From Gammaproteobacteria bacterium (lineage in GTDB: Bacteria; Pseudomonadota; Gammaproteobacteria; GCA-001735895), in contig JANTFY010000035.1 in the NCBI GenBank assembly GCA_024763185.1, positions 1-14,662 of the forward strand: a stretch of 14,662 nucleotides of DNA, given 5' to 3'. Under the pieces are notes generated by a model. The model had not been told where the DNA came from, did no database searches, and saw only the letters and a program-made list of their open reading frames with translations. This document shows, piece after piece, positions 6,464 to 14,534 of this stretch; within the stretch, counting starts at the first letter, position 1, and each line of letters starts with the position of its first letter. The position numbers and the translations under genes are program-made.

Positions 6464-7390
6464 TTAAGGTAACTGCCCAGCTTTGATCATTTTGGAATAC
6501 AGAACATTAGGGGAAACCCATTTGACAAGATCATCGTATTGAGTGCCAGCCGCATCAGCTTGAGTTGATTTCACAAAGACACGATCATTTACACCATTAT
6601 CTAAATTTTCAAGTTGGATCCAGTTATTAGCAGCAACATTTCCTATGTCTTTTCCTGTGGAAAGAATTACTACAGGGGAACATTGTTGATTTGGATTTGT
6701 ACATGGTATTGCCGCGGCACCAAATACTGTTTCTGAAGCATCTACACATGCAACATCGGCAACTCCCGCTGCTAATGGAGTAGGGTCAGTATTGCAAATA
6801 ACCAAATCTGGGCTTAATAAACCAAAGTTATTAGCAATCGTCCCACCACTTACGATGGAAGAATTTACGGTAGCTTGCAATCCACCCTGTATAACCATAT
6901 CAGGCGTACCATCGCCTTCTCTCAAATCATCACCGTCTGTATCCTCATCATCAGAATCTGTCACCTGATAGCGATAGGGTTGCCCCCAAGGATCTAACAA
7001 TAATCCGTTTACTGTCGAATACTTCCCAACTATACCGAGCGTTTTACCCGGCACATAACCATACCAGACATCGCATGAGTCAACGGCCGGGTCTGCCCCA
7101 TTACAGTCAAGCGCTCCTCCATCTTCTCTGCATTCAAAACCATCAGAAGTAACTAACGGTGCCGCTAAGTTATCTGCCCATGCAGGGCAGGGCAAGTACC
7201 CATTAACCTGGGAAAAAGCGTATATTGACTCAATTATTCTATCCATCTCAGCTTCAGCTTGACGATATTGTTTTAATTCCTGTTGAACAGGAACCATGGC
7301 AACGGTATATCCGAGAATTATTGAAACGATCAAAAGTACAATTGCAATTTCGACAAGTGTAAAGCCAAATTGTGATCTTCTATTCATCAT
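6464..7390 (-). CDS. Pseudopilin / minor pilin with GspG-like DPWG motif
   Basis: A 308-residue prepilin with leader ending at G9, cleavage before F10 and Glu at mature +5 (FGFTLVE), then a hydrophobic helix to about residue 34. After it come GYLPCPAW (64-71), four more cysteines at 87-106, then LLLDPWGQPYRY (130-141), which resembles the C-terminal motif of major pseudopilins of type II secretion. This is followed by an Asp-rich stretch D145-D164 that could bind calcium, and about 140 further residues. There are eight cysteines in all, compatible with disulfides in the periplasm. It is about twice the length of GspG. The gene starts 3 bases after the upstream minor pilin stop with two consecutive ATG codons (7390 or 7387) and no clear ribosome binding site, so coupling is likely. 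It is the last gene of the operon and converges on the kinase gene across 12 bases. Confidence 0.87.
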   Translation of the reverse strand: MMNRRSQFGFTLVEIAIVLLIVSIILGYTVAMVPVQQELKQYRQAEAEMDRIIESIYAFSQVNGYLPCPAWADNLAAPLVTSDGFECREDGGALDCNGADPAVDSCDVWYGYVPGKTLGIVGKYSTVNGLLLDPWGQPYRYQVTDSDDEDTDGDDLREGDGTPDMVIQGGLQATVNSSIVSGGTIANNFGLLSPDLVICNTDPTPLAAGVADVACVDASETVFGAAAIPCTNPNQQCSPVVILSTGKDIGNVAANNWIQLENLDNGVNDRVFVKSTQADAAGTQYDDLVKWVSPNVLYSKMIKAGQLP

Positions 7391-7393
7391 AAG

Positions 7394-8944
7394 TTATAAA
7401 TCTGCACATTTAACTGCTGATAAAGTAAAAGCAGCGTTATCGTATTCAATACAATAAGAATAGTCATTTGGTGATGTTGCTAAAGTATAATCTTGTGCGA
7501 CACCTGTATAGACAAGTTGATTATCGCCTTCAAGGTAATTATTCTGATTTGACTTGTTATCAATCGTGGCAGTAGCCGTTGCATCATCCCACCACCATAT
7601 CCTGTCTTGAAGCCCTTGTTTTTCGCCTGCAAAAATAACCATTGCCGCTATCTTGTTTGCTTTTCCATCAATAGTAAAACAGTTAACCGCCGTGCATTTC
7701 GTATTATCTGCAGGAGTAACAGAAGCGGAATCAAAATCTGCAGATACTACATAGAAAAAATGATCCTTCCAGTTTTTCCATAGCTGTTCATCATAAGTTG
7801 TAACTGCGGCAGGCATCAGGTTTTCGCAAAAACTGTTGGCAGCTGAATTAAAAACGAAACTATTAGGTGGGTTCCAAATACTATCATCTATAACCTGAGG
7901 AAAACGGCCATAATGAATCGTATTATCATCATTATAATTAGCATTTAATCTATATTCATCCTGGTCTGTGTTTGTAGGATCCAAGTTTATAGGCGCCGGG
8001 TAAGGTAAACGCCTGAATGGATTAAAAGCATTATTTCCATATTCAGCAATACATTCAGCTAAAGATCTTGTAAGGCTTTCTATGCTAGAAGTAACGGGAT
8101 CAGTATTAGCAGGAGCAGGACCAGGATTAGTATCTGAATTATCAAATGACAAGTCACCCAATAGACTTATCCGGTCCCATAACTCACTTTTATATATTGC
8201 GATGACCTGGTCATTATAATCTACATCATCCAAATGAGACGCCTCTGATGCCGTTAATATCTGCCATAAAGTATCTGCAGTTGCCGGTAAATCGGTACCA
8301 TAATCAATAAGCGGACCATCCTCCAGGTAATTTGCTAATATATAGTTCGCCTGACAAGTTGGCAAAGCTGCGTCAAGCGCCCTATTTTGACCTAGACTTG
8401 CACCAGGACTTATAATGAACGCAATGGGGAAATTATCTTCATTAGCTGCATGTTTCAAGTTTCCACTACTATCCACCAGATTTAGATATCCCACTGAATC
8501 CCAATTCAACATTCCGCGATTTGCATTAGCCGGATTATATCGATACTTATAATCACCAGACACTATGTACCAGAGGCACTCACCGGAAGAGTCTTCTATT
8601 TTTCCTCGGCCTAAAGATTTAAAAGGAAAATACCCAACAGAGTTAACACTTTCTGCCCCACAATTTGGATCTTGATTTCCTTCAGTACCTAAACCAGGAA
8701 TACTATCAGGACAAGGCAATCTGCCAATATCATTCAAATTTCCAGATATTGCATAATCTACGGCATAGCTCAACAATAATTCTTTTGCCTCTTGCAACAC
8801 CTTAAAGTTTTCAGACTTTTTCTGAATATTATTTTGCATGACAGAGGATGTAAGCAGTTTTGAAAAACCGATGGATGTCATACCGAGGAGTACGACCATC
8901 AACATTAATAATGCATAACCAGATAGTTGTTTTCTGGTATTCAT
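7394..8944 (-). CDS. Large GspK/PilX-like minor pilin
   Basis: 516 residues from the ATG at 8944. The basic leader MNTRKQLSG is followed by YALLMLMVVLLGMTSIGF, a prepilin-type signal with cleavage after G9 but no Glu at mature +5. Lack of that Glu and large size are features of GspK/PilX-type tip pilins, which start fibre assembly. Residues 75-79 read RLPCP, the same motif as in the next pilin gene. There are ten cysteines and a long, mostly polar, Asn/Asp-rich C-terminal part. A TTG at 8953 overlaps the upstream stop in the same frame (519 residues), but an AGAAGA sequence sits about 10 bases before the ATG and almost on top of the TTG, so the ATG is preferred. The coding sequence is markedly AT-rich compared with the motor genes upstream. 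An adhesin role at the fibre tip is possible. Confidence 0.8.
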   Translation of the reverse strand: MNTRKQLSGYALLMLMVVLLGMTSIGFSKLLTSSVMQNNIQKKSENFKVLQEAKELLLSYAVDYAISGNLNDIGRLPCPDSIPGLGTEGNQDPNCGAESVNSVGYFPFKSLGRGKIEDSSGECLWYIVSGDYKYRYNPANANRGMLNWDSVGYLNLVDSSGNLKHAANEDNFPIAFIISPGASLGQNRALDAALPTCQANYILANYLEDGPLIDYGTDLPATADTLWQILTASEASHLDDVDYNDQVIAIYKSELWDRISLLGDLSFDNSDTNPGPAPANTDPVTSSIESLTRSLAECIAEYGNNAFNPFRRLPYPAPINLDPTNTDQDEYRLNANYNDDNTIHYGRFPQVIDDSIWNPPNSFVFNSAANSFCENLMPAAVTTYDEQLWKNWKDHFFYVVSADFDSASVTPADNTKCTAVNCFTIDGKANKIAAMVIFAGEKQGLQDRIWWWDDATATATIDNKSNQNNYLEGDNQLVYTGVAQDYTLATSPNDYSYCIEYDNAAFTLSAVKCADL

Positions 8945-8949
8945 TTCAA

Positions 8950-9420
8950 TCAATCTTCTACAGGTTTCATGTATTTGATATCGGTTGATTGTCCGGTAAC
9001 CAGGTTATGGTACTTTCCGTCCGGGGTTTTTATCTGCACGGCATTCTTAATTTTTCGACTGATATAAACCTTTGAACCATCTTCCAGTTTGGCCCCGTTT
9101 TCATAGGCCTTGCCATTTACCCAGGCCAGGTCAGTACCATCCTGTGCCAGGGTGACGCCGGAGACTTTAATTTTTAATAGTTGTGGCTCATAGATAATTT
9201 CAGATTCTGTTTCCGCTACTACTTCTTGTTGTACAACCACCGGTTTTTTTGTCTGCTTACTGCTTTGGTTTTTGTAGCGGTTGCTATCAATTAAAGAACG
9301 CTCTTCCTGCGTTGTGAATAATGTCAGAATCTCAGAAGATTTTTCCTGTGCGCTTATATCACCCAGGCATAACCCTGTGATTAGCGCAGTCAGCACATAG
9401 TGTTTAATTTTCTTTGGCAT
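8950..9420 (-). CDS. PilP/MshK-like periplasmic pilus assembly protein
   Basis: 156 residues with a cleavable signal peptide (hydrophobic 8-20, likely cut after ISA at about 24). A polar linker with several Lys and Gln follows, then a beta-rich C-terminal part from about 84 (VSGVTLAQDGTDLAWVNG, then KVYISRKIKNAVQI). The pattern of a conserved G-V-T/A strand, a statement of value, then a final strand is that of PilP and MshK homology domains, which link the inner-membrane PilN/PilO complex to the secretin. The ATG lies inside the end of the PilO-like gene (17-base overlap, different frame) with a GGG element upstream. It is followed by the GspK/PilX-like gene. The family call rests on position and fold pattern rather than on a diagnostic motif. 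Confidence 0.68.
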   Translation of the reverse strand: MPKKIKHYVLTALITGLCLGDISAQEKSSEILTLFTTQEERSLIDSNRYKNQSSKQTKKPVVVQQEVVAETESEIIYEPQLLKIKVSGVTLAQDGTDLAWVNGKAYENGAKLEDGSKVYISRKIKNAVQIKTPDGKYHNLVTGQSTDIKYMKPVED

Positions 9421-10009
9421 CGATCGTTACCCATCTCATCAGGCAGCTTGCCTGAATATTTTCGCTCTTGGTATTCAAGGTAGCGTTTACCCCACCTATT
9501 CGATCAAATCTGCAACTGTCCAGGGTATACAGATTTTCAATAACACCATCTATCCCTTCCAATACCGCAAACAAATCTTCTTCATGCAGCATATCCATAT
9601 CCAGTTCCATCGGTGTGCTATTAACCCTAACGGCTTTGTCTACCTTTAACATCGGCCTTTTAAATCCCTGCTGGGGACTCAGGGTATAGGATAACCTTGG
9701 CAGTTTGAGTACTTCATTAACCGTTTCCAGAGTTTCAATCCAGCTAAGACGCCTTTCCGGGCCCACCAGGCCACTGACACGATAATCGTTATAGGTTTGG
9801 GTGTACTGGTGAATAAGTTCCAGATCATCGACCAGTTTTTTATATTTACCGTGTGTTTTACTCAGTGAAGACTTGACGGTTTTGTACTCCTGGTACTTAC
9901 CTCCCTCGTATTGCAGGCTCAACATGATAATACTTGCAGAGAACACGATAGCTACCGCCAATAAAATCAAGCTTCGTTTCAAAAACCGCCAATCGATATT
10001 ATTTAGCAT
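9404..10009 (-). CDS. PilO/MshJ-like inner-membrane alignment protein
   Basis: 201 residues: a short cytoplasmic N-terminus, one TM at about 12-32 (RSLILLAVAIVFSASIIMLSL), a probable coiled coil at about 38-70, and a periplasmic globular part with two cysteines (near 163 and 188). That is the architecture of PilO and MshJ, which with PilN/MshI form the inner-membrane ring connecting motor and secretin. The gene overlaps the upstream PilM/PilN-like gene by 11 bases and the downstream gene by 17, indicating tight coupling. It is close to MshJ in length. Confidence 0.72.
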   Translation of the reverse strand: MLNNIDWRFLKRSLILLAVAIVFSASIIMLSLQYEGGKYQEYKTVKSSLSKTHGKYKKLVDDLELIHQYTQTYNDYRVSGLVGPERRLSWIETLETVNEVLKLPRLSYTLSPQQGFKRPMLKVDKAVRVNSTPMELDMDMLHEEDLFAVLEGIDGVIENLYTLDSCRFDRIGGVNATLNTKSENIQASCLMRWVTIDAKEN

Positions 10010-11600
10010 TTAGACTGACCTCTTTGACGACACGCAAGGCAAATTTTGCTCTTGCATTAATTGCCCCGGATTTATTCACCTTGTTATTGACATCACCGGA
10101 TATACTCTTGTCAGACTCTATATTCAGCGGTCTTTCAGTGATCTGCACGGTTTTATATTTCTGCGATACCTTTAACGTATCTTCAAAATCATCAACCACA
10201 CTCAATGCGTAACGATAATCACCATTAAAATTTAACAACTCACCCTGCAATTCAACAATTTCAAACAACGCATTCTGGTTTCTTGGGGCAGAATGCCTGC
10301 TTCTGGAGCGCCTGTCCTTGACCTCTTCATCGGCTTGCTTATCAGCACCTTCGGCATCGGCAGAACTGGCTACATACCACTCCAAGGAAGTAACCCGCAT
10401 ATCCGGAAACAGGGCAATATCCTGACTGACAGAGGCCATCATTTGCCTCGGTGTGAAAAGATAATTTTGTTTGATTTTTTCTACCGCCTGCACCACATGT
10501 TTCATATTGATCGAACTGGTGGATGAATCGACCTTTTGCTCAAACAACTGGTTATACTTGGATTCGTATTTCTGCTTCAGCAAGTTCATTTGTGCGACTG
10601 AATCTTCATACAAAAATGCCTTGACCAAGGATGTTGACAACAGGCCCAAACTGACAGCCACCAGCGCAACAGCAATAAACTTTATGGCGAGCGAGCCCAT
10701 GTAATGGTTGAAGTATTTCTTTTCCGCATGACCGGCATAATGATTAGAAAAAGTTTTTTTACTGGCTTTATAGCAAAACAACGCCGAACTGAAATCCTGT
10801 TCTTCTTCAACCTGAATTTTTTCTTTTTCTATCAGATCATTGATGTTGTGTATCTGGTAATCAAAATACTGATCTTCAGCACATTTCACCGTCAATTTAT
10901 CGCAATGCCTTTTATTGCATAAAATCTGCACAGAAATTACTTCTGAGCGGTCGATGATACGCTGACTGACCAGATACCGTTGTGTACTCTCAATATCACG
11001 AATGACATCTGCTGCATAATCGCCCTGGTAAAAACTGGCAATAGGTACCAGGCGACTGAGGATCAGTTTGCCTTTAAGGAAAACCGATTGTCGCAGGTTA
11101 CTGGGCACCTGTTGACTGACCAGAATCATGCAATCATGCTCACTCTCGAATGATTCCATCAAGTCTTCACTGACAATGGGTAAACTTATGATGCCTGTCA
11201 GTGGCGTGGTTGTTTTATCAATAATATTGAGCCAGGGCGCCAACAGGTCAGGATTGGTTAATCCGGCGACCAACAACCTTTCTTCCTTACGTTCTTTTTT
11301 CAGTATTTCAATACTCTTTGAAAATCTGAATTTAGAATTACGGAAATACTTGGCGAAGTTCCTGTCGATAATTTCCTGACGGTCTGCACCCCTTAAGTGC
11401 GGGATAGTGACCTGACGAAACTCTTCTTCAATCAGGTCAACCAGCAACCTGATTGGTTCTTTTTTCAGTGACGTCAAATAAGCTTCGAAAAGATCCAGGC
11501 CCTGCTCATCGGGTTCGAAATAAACGCTGCTTTTCAGCTTCTGGCCTGACCATTCCTGGGCAACCATTCTGTATCCGGTGAAGTAGAGTATTCTTTTCAT
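9999..11600 (-). CDS. PilM/PilN-like fused assembly protein (MshI-like)
   Basis: 533 residues. The first 300 are soluble and mixed alpha/beta, in a layout like the actin-like cytoplasmic domain of GspL/PilM, though clear ATP-binding motifs are not visible. One TM spans about 303-330, followed by a coiled-coil stretch (334-356) and a periplasmic part with a charged low-complexity insert at about 411-440 (Asp/Glu/Arg/Ser rich). A strand pattern near 445-525 resembles PilN-type ferredoxin-like folds. One polypeptide thus seems to combine the roles of PilM and PilN, as in MshI and GspL. The start is 4 bases after the platform gene stop, and the stop overlaps the PilO-like gene. The N-terminal half is very diverged, so the call depends on architecture and gene order. 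Confidence 0.68.
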   Translation of the reverse strand: MKRILYFTGYRMVAQEWSGQKLKSSVYFEPDEQGLDLFEAYLTSLKKEPIRLLVDLIEEEFRQVTIPHLRGADRQEIIDRNFAKYFRNSKFRFSKSIEILKKERKEERLLVAGLTNPDLLAPWLNIIDKTTTPLTGIISLPIVSEDLMESFESEHDCMILVSQQVPSNLRQSVFLKGKLILSRLVPIASFYQGDYAADVIRDIESTQRYLVSQRIIDRSEVISVQILCNKRHCDKLTVKCAEDQYFDYQIHNINDLIEKEKIQVEEEQDFSSALFCYKASKKTFSNHYAGHAEKKYFNHYMGSLAIKFIAVALVAVSLGLLSTSLVKAFLYEDSVAQMNLLKQKYESKYNQLFEQKVDSSTSSINMKHVVQAVEKIKQNYLFTPRQMMASVSQDIALFPDMRVTSLEWYVASSADAEGADKQADEEVKDRRSRSRHSAPRNQNALFEIVELQGELLNFNGDYRYALSVVDDFEDTLKVSQKYKTVQITERPLNIESDKSISGDVNNKVNKSGAINARAKFALRVVKEVSLNAK

Positions 11601-11604
11601 ATTA

Positions 11605-12810
11605 TTAAAACTCTATGGTACTTATCGTATCGTAAATAGGGCCCAGGACTGACAACGCAAGCCAGAGCACTACGACACCAATTACAGCCATTAATGCTGT
11701 TTGTAACACGGGCTCAAGCTTATCGATCTTGTCATTGATGTCCCTTTCATAAAAATAACTGACATTTTTTAGTGAATCATCCATACGCCCTGTTGATTCA
11801 CCTACTCTCAACATTCGAATGACCAGGGGTGGGAATATTCCTATATTCTGAAAACTTTCACTGATGCTGCCGCCCTCGGAAATCTGCACCCAGGCGCGTT
11901 CGATTCCATCTTCTAGAACCAAATTGCTGACCACACTTTTGCTCAGTTTAATGGCATCCAACACTGTAATTCCAGAGGCAAACATCAAAGCAAAATATCG
12001 CGTAAAACGGGATATTTTGATCTTTTCATTCACATCGCCAACCGCCCACAGATTCAACAACATCCCATCGACCTTAAAGCGAAACCTGTCATTGGTTTTA
12101 TAAAAGTGTCGAATGACAATAAAAGCCACAAATGGAAATGACACCACCAGGTACCAGTAACCAACCAGGAAATTCGATGTCGCCATCAACGCCTGGGTTT
12201 CAAAAGGTATTTCTCCGCCCAAACCCACAATAGCGTTCATAATATCCGGTACAACAAAAATCATCAGGAATAAGATAACGCCCATAATCAAGCCGCCGAT
12301 CACAGCCGGATAAGTCATGATTTTTTTGGCTTTTGCCAGTATTTCATCCTGCCATTTCAGGGTTTCGGTAATATCCACCAAAACGGCGGCCATTTGCCCG
12401 CTGCGTTCTCCAACCTTGATCAAATTGACAAAAACATCATCAAAAACTTTGGGGTACATGGCCAGGGCCTGGGAAAATGAACTACCACCTTCTATCGCCT
12501 CGATCACACTGGAAAGCACATCTCTGAAACCGGGATTCTCCTCACCCTCGCGTAAATCCGCCAAACCCTCAAGAATCGGCACGCCTGACCTTGTAAGTTG
12601 TTCAAGGTGAAAACTGAAATTAATGAGATCCCGGCGGGTTATCTTGTTCCGCCCAAAAATATCGGCCCCTGGTTGTTTTTGTTTACAGGTCACCAGGTCG
12701 AGGTTCATTTTTTCCAGGCGGTTTTCCAAATCAGCGATATTCCCGGCATCAAGACTGCCTTGAATATATTTACCGGTCGCGTCAATCGCTTTGTACTTGA
12801 ATAGCGCCAT
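11605..12810 (-). CDS. mshG: Inner-membrane platform protein, GspF/PilC family (MshG-type)
   Basis: 401 residues, the usual family length. Two repeats of the T2SSF domain are visible: about 67-190, with LTRSGVPILEGL and GERSGQM, and about 268-393, with FASGITVLDAIK and GESTGRMDDSL. TM segments follow the first repeat (about 168-190), lie at about 218-240, and close the protein (373-395). The N-terminus MALFKYKAIDATGKYIQG is typical. It anchors the fibre base in the inner membrane and transmits motion of the cytoplasmic ATPase to pilin subunits. It begins 2 bases after the ATPase gene stop. Assignment to MshG rather than PilC or GspF follows from the MshE-like neighbour and is less sure than the family call. 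Confidence 0.93.
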   Translation of the reverse strand: MALFKYKAIDATGKYIQGSLDAGNIADLENRLEKMNLDLVTCKQKQPGADIFGRNKITRRDLINFSFHLEQLTRSGVPILEGLADLREGEENPGFRDVLSSVIEAIEGGSSFSQALAMYPKVFDDVFVNLIKVGERSGQMAAVLVDITETLKWQDEILAKAKKIMTYPAVIGGLIMGVILFLMIFVVPDIMNAIVGLGGEIPFETQALMATSNFLVGYWYLVVSFPFVAFIVIRHFYKTNDRFRFKVDGMLLNLWAVGDVNEKIKISRFTRYFALMFASGITVLDAIKLSKSVVSNLVLEDGIERAWVQISEGGSISESFQNIGIFPPLVIRMLRVGESTGRMDDSLKNVSYFYERDINDKIDKLEPVLQTALMAVIGVVVLWLALSVLGPIYDTISTIEF

Positions 12811-12812
12811 GC

Positions 12813-14534
12813 CTAGGTCATTCGCTCTGTCAGGTCGGTTACACGGGAAATTTCTTCAACCGACGTTATACCGTCCAGCACCCGGCGCACACCATCATCT
12901 GCCAGCGTCAGGAAGCCCTGCTTATAGGCAGCATCTTTAATCTCTTTTGCCGTCGCGCCGTGCACCAGCATGTCATCCAGGTCGGAATTCATTTTCAATA
13001 TTTCGAGCAGGGCAAGACGCCCTTTATAGCCCGTATTATCACAGGCCTTGCAGCCTCTGGCCCGAAAGATTTTTTCCGGCTTTCGACCTTCATGACTGAC
13101 CAATAATGCGCGTTCTTTGGCATCCGGTTCGTAAGGCTCTTTGCAGTATTTACATAACTTCCTGATCAGGCGCTGGGCAATTACACCGATAATATTACCC
13201 GCCATAATCTCAGAAATAATGCCGATATCACGTAATCGGGGTAAGGCACCGATGGCCGAATTGGTATGCAACGTTGAATACACCTGATGACCGGTCATTG
13301 CGGCCCTGAACGCCATTTCGGCCGTATCTTCGTCGCGTATCTCACCCACCAGGATAATATCCGGGTCCTGGCGCATCAGAGACTTGATACCATCTGAAAA
13401 ATTCATGCCGGCCATTTCACTGACAGAAGTCTGCCTGATCAGGGGAAACGGGTATTCCACCGGATCTTCCAGGGTCATGATATTGACCTTTTCCGTACTG
13501 ATATGGTTTAGCAATGAATAGAGCGTGGTCGTTTTACCGCTACCGGTGGGCCCCGTGACCAGGATAATGCCCTCGGGGCGGGCCATCATGATCTCGAGTT
13601 TACGCATGGAATCGGGCGCCAATTCCAGGCCTTCGAGAGGGATAACCCCCTTCTCGCGATCTAAAATACGCAGCACGATGTTTTCACCGTGAATCGTCGG
13701 TTGCGAGGCGACACGAAAATCAATCTGGCGGCCAATAATCAGACGCGAAATCCGCCCATCCTGAGGCGCGCGGGTTTCAGCAATATTCATGTCGGACATT
13801 ACTTTTAGACGTACCGCAATCGCTGACCAGTAGGTTTTATGCAGGCTTCGAATCTGTCGCAGTACGCCATCAATGCGGTAGCGGATGCGAAGAAAGCTTT
13901 CTTCCGGCTCAAAGTGTATATCCGAAGCTCCTCGCTTGACCGCATCAGCCAACATAACGTCAACCAGGCGAACCAGTGGCTGACTGTATTCTTCTATATC
14001 TCCCTGGTAGTTAGTGTAATCGGCTTCGCCGGTTTCAATTTCGCGCAGGATCCCATCAATGGACAATTCATAACCGTAAAACTGGTCAATAGCATTGGAT
14101 ATTTCGGTTTCACCGGCCAGAACGGGTGTAATTTCAACATGCTGGCCAACCTGAATCCGGATTCGGTCCAGCGTAAACAGGTTGAAGGTGTCTGACATCG
14201 CGATGGTCAGCGTACCCAACATGGGATTGTAATTGAGCGGGATAACCTTATGTTTGCGTGCGGTCTCCGAATCTATCAGCTTTATCGCCTCGGGGTCCGG
14301 CACCACGTTTTTCAAATCGACACTTTCCTGCTCCAACGCTTCGCCAAGCGCCGAACGCATGATAGCTTCGGTGGCAAACCCCAGGTTAACCAGCAATTTA
14401 CCGAGCGGCAAGTCGACTTTTTTCTGTTCGGTCAACGCAATTTTTAACTGATCCTGAGTAATCACACCCTCATCGATCAGTATTTCACCCAGTTTCCTGG
14501 GTTTGTTTTTACCGGGCACCGTCTTCGTCCTCAC
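12813..14534 (-). CDS. mshE: Pilus assembly ATPase, MshE/GspE type
   Basis: 573 residues, full length for the family. An MshEN-type N-terminal domain covers about 10-160, with the repeated LG-x-x-L pattern at 15-37 and 44-66. The ATPase core has Walker A GPTGSGKTT (328-336), Asp box LEDPVE (355-360), Walker B ILVGEIRDE (394-402) and His box GHQVYSTLHTNSA (415-427). A zinc-binding tetracysteine follows (C461, C464, C495, C498), as in GspE, PilB and MshE extension ATPases and not in PilT. It hydrolyses ATP at the inner face of the membrane to add subunits to the fibre. The start is GTG at 14534, sharing bases with the upstream TPR gene stop (GTGA), with GAGG 10 bases before it. The N-domain retains only part of the known c-di-GMP-binding residues. 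Confidence 0.95.
   Translation of the reverse strand: MRTKTVPGKNKPRKLGEILIDEGVITQDQLKIALTEQKKVDLPLGKLLVNLGFATEAIMRSALGEALEQESVDLKNVVPDPEAIKLIDSETARKHKVIPLNYNPMLGTLTIAMSDTFNLFTLDRIRIQVGQHVEITPVLAGETEISNAIDQFYGYELSIDGILREIETGEADYTNYQGDIEEYSQPLVRLVDVMLADAVKRGASDIHFEPEESFLRIRYRIDGVLRQIRSLHKTYWSAIAVRLKVMSDMNIAETRAPQDGRISRLIIGRQIDFRVASQPTIHGENIVLRILDREKGVIPLEGLELAPDSMRKLEIMMARPEGIILVTGPTGSGKTTTLYSLLNHISTEKVNIMTLEDPVEYPFPLIRQTSVSEMAGMNFSDGIKSLMRQDPDIILVGEIRDEDTAEMAFRAAMTGHQVYSTLHTNSAIGALPRLRDIGIISEIMAGNIIGVIAQRLIRKLCKYCKEPYEPDAKERALLVSHEGRKPEKIFRARGCKACDNTGYKGRLALLEILKMNSDLDDMLVHGATAKEIKDAAYKQGFLTLADDGVRRVLDGITSVEEISRVTDLTERMT

Noticed and set aside
6453..6472. Inverted repeat TTACC / GGTAA between the convergent kinase and pseudopilin genes
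   Set aside because: Only 5 bp with a 10-base loop and no T-run on either strand, so it is not a credible terminator.
8945..8953. TTG start for the GspK/PilX-like gene overlapping the upstream stop
   Set aside because: The AGAAGA sequence is well spaced for the ATG at 8944 and too close for the TTG. The difference is only three residues and does not affect the signal.
13839..14195. 118-codon open frame on the plus strand inside the MshE-type ATPase gene
   Set aside because: It is antisense to a conserved gene and has no ribosome binding site or recognisable protein features.
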